Assembly (NCBI GenBank): GCA_959347315.1
Contig: OY365815.1
Location: forward strand, 11,228,959 to 11,292,958
Direction: 5' to 3'
Length of the DNA stretch: 64,000 bases
From: Bimastos eiseni
Taxonomy: Eukaryota; Annelida; Clitellata; Crassiclitellata; Lumbricidae
The notes beneath the pieces were generated by a model. It saw only the letters and a list, made by a program, of their open reading frames with translations. It was not told where the DNA came from and made no database searches. A program made the translations under genes and the position numbers. Numbering within the stretch: position 1 is the first letter of the stretch; each line of letters begins with the position of its first letter. This document shows, in pieces, positions 55,619 to 64,000 of the stretch.

Positions 55619-58356
55619 ACGAAGATTACTCTTCGGTCTGTCCTTACTACACATAATGCGGTTGTCTTTTCCTCACGGTTCAAAATTGCGCAAAGCTTTG
55701 ATAGGCTTTGGCGAGTAAGATGAATGCAGACAGAAGTTTATTGTTAAACAGGACTACAACTAGCAAAGTATCACATAATAGGGCCCAAGGATCATGGGTT
55801 AGCCCGGGTCAAAGGCGTAAAATAAAACATGTGAAATGAAACACGCGTCATGACAGTTTGAGTTACGCTCTTAGATCAACTTATCTATGAGAACTACACG
55901 CTATAATGCTCACAAACAGAAACAGTTCGGATACGTTGTATTGCCCTTGCGTAAACAGTTATGAATAAGTCATAGATATCTGTAGAATAAGTGGTAAATG
56001 ATGCGAATAACTTTTATGCGCTACTTTATATCCAGAATTATAGTAATATAATTATTTATAAATACTTTAAACATGAAGAAGTTAATTGCATACACATGTA
56101 ATTTAATTGGCTAACTCAATAATCCTTCTCACACCAATTAGTTTTTATCAGTTTTATAAATTGATTGTAGAATTTATAGGATAATCACTTGTTTCGAAAT
56201 AGCACAATCTGACAATTATGCAGAAATGTTTACACGAGTGATAGTGATCAATAATAGTAGCTAGAATTAATAACAAATTAGTACATGTATTTTTATAATA
56301 ATGATCTGGGGATAAATTAAGTCGCCTTTGGGTGGGAGAACATGGTTGTGTCTTAGGTCTTAATTGGTCAATAGAGTGGAGACAGAGTGGAGCTAGGAGT
56401 TGGTGCAGAACACCCTTGTGGTTGTATAAGATGGAGAAAAGGAATTTCGCATCTGCTATGTTGCAAGTTCAATAATGTCAATTAATGACTATGAAAGTCA
56501 ATATAACACAGAATAAAGACCTTATAATCTACAATTTTTAATAAATGTTTCTTTAAGAAAAATTGTTGAGAGACTGTATATGTTTACTGAATTACTTTTA
56601 TTTCAACACAGAAACCTGAATGGCCAATGCAGTATGTTTTTCCTATTAAACTTGCAAACAGAGATCCAATCATTGAAACAAATGCTAACAAACGTTAACA
56701 AGCAATAACAGAAGTTAACAAACAATCATCAAATTATAACAAGTGTTAACAGATGTTATGAAATGTTAACAAACGTTAACACATAATGCATCCGTGCCAT
56801 CAAGCCCACACAGGGACCATACTCTCATAGGGGACCCTTACAGATAAATACAGGTACCATCATATGCTCTTGGGCATGCTGCCATGGATGCCTTAATTAA
56901 CAATACTTGCTAATTGAAATTACGAGTTTACATTTTTGTAAAACACTTTACAATCGCTAACTACAGTTATAAGAACATGTTCAAAACAAATTTCACTGAA
57001 AAGACATTAAAACTATTCACAAATCTGTACAACTGACAGTACAAAACGAATCAAGTGCATTGACGTAATTTAACCAAATAGAATCTAACACTTCCAAAGT
57101 ACAAAATGGAAACAAGTCTCCAGTAATTGATTTGGCTTTGCTTCCACATGTTACCCTCTTGCAGGCCAATTTGTCATCACAAGCATATGCCAAATGCATT
57201 TAAAAGCTAAACCAGGCTGACCCATTTTACTGCATGCATTCAAACATCACCTTAATTCTTGTCCTAAATTCTAATTTTTAATTCTAGTCCTTAATTCTAG
57301 TCCTAGTCAGCAAATGTGTATAACTTAAAATGTATCTGAAAAACTTTATTAACAAATGATGGCAGGGTCAGTATGATAGGCAAATTAATGTAAGCAGGTA
57401 AGTAACAACACATTATAAGTAACAACTTATTATTAGGACAGGGACTTACACCACTTTCAGAAGCAGTTCTCAGTGACATGTTCCATAACATGCACCTCAT
57501 AAACAATTCCAAAGCCGAATTGTTTGTGAAGCACCCTTGTAAATTGTCGTTATTATTATTATTGCTTGAAGGATATTTTACCTTAAATGCATTCATGACA
57601 ATAGTCATGCAGCAACTGGTCAACCTTTCCTCACAAATTGCAAGTATTTACAATACAACATCAGTGTTGTGCCAATTTACCAAATTGATAAATACTCTTA
57701 ATTCAGAGGACAGCATAAGGATATCATTCAAAGCTGAACCACACGCAGGCACACTAAGAAGGTATACGCTCTAAGGAGGAGCAAATTAATCTGAATCATT
57801 CCATGTCGTCTAAGGAGCAGCTGGTCATAAAATGTCAATCAAAACTGAACCATACATACCAAAGCTTTCTAAGGAGGTCGGTGCTAGGATGTCAATGAAG
57901 CTGAATCACACCCACGCCATCTTAGTATGCTGGTTAAAGTTTAAAAAACCATCCTATGCCAGAGACTGGCACACCTTGACTTGTTGAACCCATGTACAGC
58001 ACCCCAGTCACTGCCAATATACCAAACCCTATCATTCAAGAAGACACAGAGTTAAAGCTAATAGAGGTTAATGAGATGATAGACAATAGCCAGGTGCATC
58101 ATCATAACGAAGCTAGCAATATTCTATTTATTCACAACAGTCGAAGCACAACTGTTGGTGAAGAATCGAGGTCATTACACGAACGACTGTTCTTGAGAAT
58201 GGAACCTGGATGCTGTGCTCCATGTCATACACTCAACCAGTCAGCCATTTGTCTCATAAATGCACATCCATATGCTTACACAGAATGTTGTCTTCAGTAT
58301 AAAAGCAGAAACGTTAACACCGACCAAGAAATGCACAACTTGATGTGACTATAGAC
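55619..58356. other. Intergenic between ARL6IP1 and PDPK1, with a degenerate AACAAACGTTAAC repeat
   Basis: At about 56675-56785, GTTAAC-containing units (AACAAACGTTAAC, AAGTTAACAAACAATC) recur. The rest is AT-rich without recognised genes. A 118-codon frame at 57992-58348 has no known domain and no splice support. Confidence 0.5.
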
Positions 58357-58681
58357 CAGCGCCTCCCAATTTTTTTTGGCAACGGAACCCGTTAGATCTT
58401 AAATTTTTTGGCGGAACCTCTGTCCGAAACAAAACATATTCTGTGTAAGTACAAGCGCTTGAGAATGAAAACAATTAGAGGTTTAGGCCAAGATAAGATT
58501 AATCACAACATAAATATCGATGACAATGACATATGAATTCTCTTTCATATAAAGCTATACACAGATGTTAAGCAAAAACCTCTATTAAATAATTTCATTC
58601 ACACCTAAAGGTTTCCACAGAACCCTTGTCTTTACCTCACGAAATACTAGGGTTCCGCGGAACACAGTTTGGGAAACGCTG
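58357..58681. mobile_element. hAT-type MITE, 325 bp, exact 8-bp target duplication
   Basis: It starts CAGCGCCTCCCAA and ends TTTGGGAAACGCTG. CTATAGAC is duplicated at 58349-58356 and 58682-58689. The left GGAACCC and right GGGTTCCGCGGAACACAG sequences are shared with the 1,102-bp element at 20049-21150, of which this looks like an internal-deletion derivative. Confidence 0.92.
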
Positions 58682-58689
58682 CTATAGAC

Positions 58690-59181
58690 AATACCATGTT
58701 TAGTTAGGCAGTCGTGTCAGCTAGCCAAACTCAGGTTCAGAAATAAGTAACCACAAGCACATCTCTCACAAAAACGTATCTCTCACGTAACACATTCGAC
58801 ATCTATGCATGAATGTGCAAATTAATATTTATGGCAAGTGAATGGAAGCATCAGAAATCATATATATATAAGCATCTAGAAATATTATATATGAAACAAT
58901 CAATATTAACCTATACTTAGCACAGTGTAGAGAAGTATTAGCATATGCATATGGTATATACACGATATATATAAATATATACATACAGAGGTTCCAAGCA
59001 ACAGAAATATATACACATATGGCATATGTTTTTATATAAGCAGTAGCATATATAATTATTACACTGTATGTACACAATGCCAAGACAAGTACAAAATGGA
59101 GTTGGATTGATGGAGAGAGAGAGAGGATCAGCGGGTAAATGCAAGACAGGAGGAGGAGTGACTGAGACGACGACAAAGGGA
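58690..59181. other. Presumed PDPK1 3' flank or UTR, AT microsatellites
   Basis: AT-rich sequence with ATATAT runs at about 58860-59060. The PDPK1 3' UTR should lie here on the - strand, but its end is undetermined. Confidence 0.4.
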
Positions 59182-59292
59182 TCACGAGTCGCTCTTGGTC
59201 GATCCATAGTAGTGGAGAAGGACCTCTTCGATCTTCTGGCACCACTTGAGGGCATTACCTTCCGGATCCTCCAGGTAGTAGGTCCTGTTTGG
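59182..59292 (-). CDS. PDPK1: PDPK1 last coding exon
   Basis: Acceptor CTCTTTAG. Codons [20 protein letters not shown] lead to the end of the PH domain and a TGA stop. The C-terminus is 13 residues past IEEVLL and shorter in detail than human, but in the usual place. Confidence 0.94.
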   Translation of the reverse strand, partial: PNRTYYLEDPEGNALKWCQKIEEVLLHYYGSTKSDS

Positions 59293-62200
59293 CTAAAGAG
59301 GCATGGACATACAACATCACAGCATTTAGTCACTGCTATTGTAATAATTGCTATTAACCTTGACAACACAAGTATGAGCTAATATAATTACCCATCAATC
59401 AATCAATCAATCAATCAAACAATCAACCATCGGCATCAACCTCAACATAATCATACTGATCATCATGTTTTTGTTCCAAGAACAAAGACTACAATGGGCG
59501 ATCGGGCCTTTCACGTCACTGGCCCAGGTGCCTGGAACAGTCTCCTTGCATCCATTCAGGAAACCGAAACCCTTCATGCCACAAAATAACAGCTAAAATC
59601 GTACTTTCTAAATAATGTCGAGAATTAGTTTATAATTTGCAGCGAACTGTTCTGTAGAAGTAGCTTTCTACAAATGGCGCTATATCAATGGTCGTAATCA
59701 CAACTACAATTATCACATGATGCTGAGAATCACTGCATTCATCACCATCATCCTCAACATTATTATTATGATCAACATCATCACACTGTTTCCTATCATC
59801 CTGATGTTGAGTTTAGCAGTCCAGCAAAAAATGTCAAACTTTTTCAATGCATTGATTTAGATCAGTAAGATGGTCAACGCCTTTCCGAGTTACTCAGAAA
59901 CAAAACTATATTAGGTGTCTTCATAAATAAACAAATACATCATCACGTTAATCATCATCATAATGTATGTAACTGGCTATTTATATAGCGCCTTATTTTT
60001 TAATAACCTCTCGAAGGCGCTAGTCATAATCATATCATCATAACGATCACACAGGCACTTCATGCAGTAAGGTTACTAGTTAGTACAGCACTGTAAACTA
60101 GACAGAGAGAGACAGACTGATGTTGATAGGCAGACAGATATAAAGAAACAGACTTATAGGCTGACTGACAAACACAACGACCTACTGTATGCACAAAGAA
60201 TACTTTGAAATTCTTGGTCTCTGGCCGCAGTTCTTGCGACCTAAGAATAAAACCAGACAATTTCTTATACTCGAGTTTCAGTAGAGCTTCATTTTCTTCC
60301 TGGAACTGTAATCATAACTGGAAGCAACAGTAGAACATTTTCACATCAGTTTTACAGCAAGACATTTGCCACTGGACAGAAGCTAAGGCAGGGATGAAGT
60401 TTCAAAGATCAATGGAATTATCCCATTTTGGCTGCCCTCTTCGTTCCTTAGACCGACATGACCTCTTGGTACCTCGGACAGCTTCTGCCCAATAACGAGG
60501 TTACGCATCTGCTGGCTGTTTGCTGGCTTTGGAACGATATTCTCTCCAAAGACTTGTTCTTTGATCCTAACTGGGGTATTTCTGTTTCTATATTTAACAT
60601 TGTGCCGCACGGTGGCTGATTGGTGAGAGCAGTCAGCGCGTGAGCGGGTTCGACCCTCGTCTGAGGCATCAGTCACTGTGTAGGGACCTTGAACAAGTCC
60701 TACATGCACAATCGCACTGCAGTACAACTGCAATTGCGCCGTCAAAGCATGTGCACTTCTGAGCAAAAGATGTTGGAAGAAGGACAATATAAAATTTCAG
60801 AATAAATAAAATTAAAATTAAACTCAGGACCTTATTAAAATGGGGCCTTTCGCATGAGAACACCTATGATTAGGCTGCAATATGAGAGGAGCTTAGAAAT
60901 CCTTAAATACCATACAAGAACAATACTATTATTATTATTATTATTAAATTTGTAATGCACACAAGGTCACACCTAAATGTGAATCTGAGGCGCGGATAGT
61001 CAGTCGCCAGGAGAAGATGCAATTAGATTTCCAAATCCTTGAAAGCCAAAGAGAAATAGTGAGTTTTGAGTCGCTTTTTAAAGGCCTTAGGAAGTGAATT
61101 TGAGCTACGAAGAGAGAGTGGCAGTCGATTCCATTCCCTAGGAGCAGAGACATGAAATGCACGAGAGCCCATAACCGTTCTGCATCGTGGTTCAACTAAA
61201 AGGCCTGTACTTGATGATCGTAAGCAACGAGGAGGAATGTAAGGAGTTAGTAGAGTATGAATGTAGGTAGGTGTACTGGTGATGTTAGCTTTGTAGGTCA
61301 AACAAGCTAACTTAAATTTTATTCTGAATTCAACAGGGAGCCAATGCAGCTGGTGGAGTAGGGCAGAGGAGCATGTTCGTAGTGGGACACAAAGCACTAC
61401 TCGAGCTAACGTATTTTGGATACGTTGAAGCCTTTTGAGTTCAAGGTCTGAGAGACCGACAAAAAGTGAATTAGCATAATTGAGGCGAGAGGAGACAAGT
61501 GAGCAGGCTATAGTTTGAAATATTTTGAGTTAGAGCCGACCTTATGTGACGTATTGTCCTGATGTGGTAGAAACAAGATTTACAAAGGCTTGTTATGTGA
61601 GGTCTAAATGTGAGCTTGCTGTCGAGGGTAACCCCAAGTGTTTTGACAGAGTCTGAAAGCGGCATAGGAGTGCCCGCCAGTTCAATGCTAGAGAGCATAG
61701 GGAAAGAATGCAGGCGTTGACATGAACCAAATACAATTGCTTCAGACTTGTCTGGGTTTATGGCCAAACCATTGAAACAGAACCATGCATATATGGATGA
61801 GAGCATTCTTCCAGTTTTAGTTTACCACACTGATCAGTGTGTGACAGAGCAATATGGAGCTGAGTATCATCTGAATTCCAAAGTGTTTAGCTATACAACT
61901 GATTGGGGAAGTAAAGACTGTAAATAATACAACACAATTGTTCAGCTTAAAGCATTCAGAAGTTTCCCAAATAAGAACAGGTTTGAATAACACCATCGGG
62001 TCCTCCCATAGGACTGCCCTTCCCTCATGTCTACAGTTCACCATTCTTTCCCGGTTATTTCATACACACATCATTCTCCCTCCTCGACACCCTTTTCTAC
62101 TCTCAGATTTTCTCACTAATGAATGGCCACTGCTGTTAGTGGTGCTATATAAGCAGAGAAATAAAATATAATACAATGCAAAGATATTCCTTTGTAAAGG

Positions 62201-63915
62201 AGATTGCCCTGTGATAACTTACCAGGGAATTTCACCTTTTAGCACCATGTTTGAGGGGTCGACATAGAACAGACGTGGACCCTCGGTCAATAGAAACATC
62301 CGCCTGCGAGCAAACAAACCCTGCAAAATCCAGAGAACAAATACAAACATTATTTTTTTCGCATATGTCTCTATTTATCAGTGCATTCAATGGTGCATTA
62401 GAAAAACAGTACCACATAAATGACATAAAAATATCACCAAAACAAATCCATCCAAGTCCCTTAACTGGCTAAAAATCACCAGGTAATGTGCAATTTCACC
62501 AAGGTCAAACTAGGGCAACCTCTGTATGCAGTACCTTACAAAAACTCAGGCCAGGCAGTAGATTGTACTCTGAAGCGGCAATTCGTTATCAGTGCTGTTT
62601 GTCGGCCAGCTCTCATAGACGTTGACAAAATTATGGCTTGGCGACAACTGCAACATCGTATGATGCTTTGTGCATTTACACACCGATGGCCCAATGCAAG
62701 CCATAGAATCCAAAATCACATTTACAATTTACAATGGATTGCAGTGTACACAGATACAAGCAGACCATTGCTTTATACAACTCCTCAGCACCAAACCTTA
62801 CCCTAACATCATCTGCCATCAAAGAAATGCATTTTGGCCTTTGTCAGAATGAAGTTAAAAAGTTCTCTAGCTTTTTTATAACCAACTTCAAAGCAATGTT
62901 TATATTATATATCTCTGGAAATTTGAAATTCTAACAACACATGAGACCTTTGAAGTCTAAAACCAAGGAGGAACAAACAAGCCCTCTGGTGCAGCAAACC
63001 AAAGTGCTGTGCAAGCAGGAATTTCAAATATAGGCTCAATTCTAACTATAAAGCAGAAAACATTTCTTTCTGTCCCAAAAAGTCTCACAAATGGAAAGCT
63101 GTCTTAATATGCAAGTTTGCAAACGTCCTTGGGCCCATCCACATATTACGTACACACAAAAAATCGGATTTTCGGACCACCCTCCCCCTGTTGCATCACG
63201 TACATTTCGTCGACCCCCTCTCCCCATACGTACGTACATTTGAGCTCTACCCCCCCCCCCCCATTGCAAAGGTTAAATAGCTAAAAACATTTGTAAGACA
63301 TTGATTTTACCACAGGCTATATAGTTTTGTTAAGCAACATATTTAACAGCTTAAATTTGTTAACTATAATGAAGAAATAAAACACTAAAACGACAATTTC
63401 AGGAGAAGCTGGGTGGGCTCTAAGACAAGCAGTTGCACATGTCATTGCACAGGTCACAATGATTTGAACTGCAAATCAATAACAGTACTGATATCTTCAA
63501 TAATTTGTGACAACATGACAGACTCTTAAGCTCAACAATCAAATGATAATCATATCTAAAGTATTTGAGAACTCCCTGAGAGTTTTTAAACATTTCAGGA
63601 GTATTTGCATAGTTCAAATCATGTACATGTGATGCAAAGAACAATATGTATGATCAAATAATACAGTTACCTAACATTACATTGAACCATTTAAGACAAT
63701 CTAGCATCTGACAAACCTTTCTCTTATCAAGAAGACCCTGTTTCAAGATCAGATTTCCTTTGACAAATCGGTGAAATTCATTTGACTGTGATTGGCTCTC
63801 GATCTTCGAACGTCGATCATCGTCTGCGATCCTATCGAGTAACAACATCATCATAATCTTCAGGATCTTTGCTGTCAAGCTGCCGCCAGTAGAAGTGCTC
63901 GGGGCGTCAATCCCC
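59182..63915 (-). CDS. PDPK1: PDPK1 (3-phosphoinositide-dependent protein kinase 1), 3' half with PH domain
   Basis: Four - strand exons (63717-63915, 62223-62320, 60186-60240, 59182-59292) join in frame with GT-AG introns and end in a stop at 59182-59184. They encode a linker followed by the C-terminal PH domain: [91 protein letters not shown] and [16 protein letters not shown]. This follows the human PDPK1 PH domain closely, including the basic KRKGLFARRR loop that binds PIP3 and the closing KWCQKI helix. PDPK1 phosphorylates the activation loop of AKT, S6K and other AGC kinases at the membrane. The kinase domain and PIF pocket exons are beyond the right edge, so the gene is partial only because of the window. 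Confidence 0.94.
59392..59705 (+). mobile_element. LINE 3' fragment and (AATC)n in PDPK1 intron
   Basis: (AATC)n at 59392-59420. Then + strand [18 protein letters not shown] (from about 59494), the RT C-terminal motif, ending TACAAATGGCGCTATATCAA. Confidence 0.65.
59706..60185. other. PDPK1 intron with ATC-rich repeats and a LINE tail
   Basis: CATCAT/ATTATT triplets at 59720-59800, and a short LINE tail (TATATAGCGCCTTATTTTTT) at about 59980-60025 on the - strand. Confidence 0.5.
60186..60240 (-). CDS. PDPK1: PDPK1 internal exon (55 nt)
   Basis: Acceptor ATTCTTAG, donor GTAGGT. One base completes Trp, then [18 protein letters not shown]. Phase agrees with both neighbours. Confidence 0.94.
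60241..60598. other. PDPK1 intron, nothing recognised
   Basis: Intron sequence between the 55-nt exon and the family A SINE. No exon or terminal repeat seen. Confidence 0.45.
60599..60790 (+). mobile_element. tRNA-derived SINE, family A, in PDPK1 intron
   Basis: Head TGTGCCGCACGGTGGCTGAT and TGGTGAGAGCAGTC, B box GGGTTCGACCCTC, then CACTGTGTAGGGACCTTG and TACAACTGCAATTGCGCCGTC. It is a full-length relative of 10059-10275. Confidence 0.8.
60930..61880 (-). mobile_element. CR1/L2-like LINE fragment, largest copy in the window
   Basis: On the - strand: [12 protein letters not shown] (altered catalytic [YF]ADD site, about 61855), [36 protein letters not shown] and [18 protein letters not shown]. 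Then [38 protein letters not shown] and [16 protein letters not shown] lead to the 3' end and (ATT)n at 60928-60947. Frames change at least twice and the catalytic Tyr-Ala is Asn-Ser, so it is inactive. It is in the sense orientation within a PDPK1 intron. Confidence 0.88.
61881..62222. other. PDPK1 intron with a LINE tail
   Basis: At about 62100-62170, + strand TAGTGGTGCTATATAAGCAG and an AAATAC-rich tail look like another LINE 3' end. Otherwise nothing is seen. Confidence 0.45.
62223..62320 (-). CDS. PDPK1: PDPK1 internal exon, PH-domain strands 2-4
   Basis: Acceptor TTTTGCAG, donor [26 protein letters not shown] plus [12 protein letters not shown]. The FARRR basic cluster is the inositol phosphate-binding loop. 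Confidence 0.95.
62321..63716. other. PDPK1 intron with a widespread-type short repeat
   Basis: No exon is seen. At about 63131-63265, GGGCCCATCCACATATTACG, then GGACCACCCTCCCCC, CGACCCCCTCTCCCC and a run of 14 C resemble a short GACCCCC-type interspersed sequence found in many animal genomes. Identity is not certain. Confidence 0.45.
63717..63915 (-). CDS. PDPK1: PDPK1 exon with linker and start of PH domain
   Basis: Donor GTTTGT after the codons DKRK. The exon encodes [20 protein letters not shown] and [19 protein letters not shown]. The 5' boundary at acceptor CTCTCTAG (63916-63917) is my best choice but is less certain than the 3' side, because the linker is poorly conserved. Confidence 0.85.
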
Positions 63916-64000
63916 CTAGAGAGATGGAGGCAAACCCCACGGTTCCAAGTGTCAGGAAGGCAAGCTATTCCCCCTAAGACTTAAAAAAAATTCTCCCCAT
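63916..64000. other. PDPK1 intron, runs off the window
   Basis: Only intronic sequence is visible before the right edge. Confidence 0.5.

Noticed and set aside
57992..58348. 118-codon frame between ARL6IP1 and PDPK1
   Set aside because: No recognisable motif, and it runs up to the hAT target duplication; codon composition is not distinctive.

Overview
This is a stretch of animal (bilaterian) nuclear DNA, not bacterial or viral. Coding exons are small and far apart, exons are joined by GT-AG introns of up to about 7 kb, and most of the remainder is microsatellites, tRNA-type SINEs, CR1/L2-like LINE fragments and hAT DNA transposons. Four host genes are recognisable: a BHLHA15/Mist1 bHLH factor, a DCUN1D3 homologue, a complete six-exon ARL6IP1 and the 3' (PH-domain) half of PDPK1. 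Protein similarity and repeat style fit a marine invertebrate, possibly a deuterostome, but the species cannot be fixed from the sequence alone.

Layout. 1-0.7 kb: one end of a Tc1/mariner element with an open transposase N-terminus. 1.2-2.3 kb: a 1,096-bp LTR-like element. 2.4-7.9 kb: SINEs and about 4 kb of tetranucleotide-derived satellite (CATC, a 24-mer built from it, TGTC/CGTC, then about 108 perfect CAGT units), ending in a near-perfect 106-bp palindromic element. 8-17 kb: gene-free, with SINEs, a hAT MITE and low-complexity tracts. 17.18-18.08 kb: BHLHA15 in one exon on the + strand. 20-25 kb: two hAT elements of about 1.1-1.2 kb, a smaller MITE and a LINE piece. 28.94-29.91 kb: DCUN1D3 in one exon on the + strand, followed by about 3.5 kb of repeat-poor sequence. 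33-41 kb: LINE and hAT copies and a second copy of the 1,096-bp element in opposite orientation. 43.09-55.01 kb: ARL6IP1 on the - strand. 59.18-63.9 kb and beyond: the last four coding exons found for PDPK1 on the - strand.

The genes do not form one pathway. Mist1 is a secretory-cell transcription factor, DCUN1D3 a membrane-tethered cullin neddylation co-E3, ARL6IP1 an ER-shaping membrane protein and PDPK1 a PIP3-responsive kinase. The notable context is that human DCUN1D3, ARL6IP1 and PDPK1 all lie on chromosome 16p, so this window probably keeps an ancestral linkage. I found no undescribed multi-gene system. The most informative unusual structures are seven hAT insertions with readable target-site duplications, the inverted pair of LTR-like elements, the palindromic element at the edge of the CAGT satellite, a cluster of three CRE palindromes inside the Mist1 coding region, and a proline after the putative myristoylation glycine of DCUN1D3.
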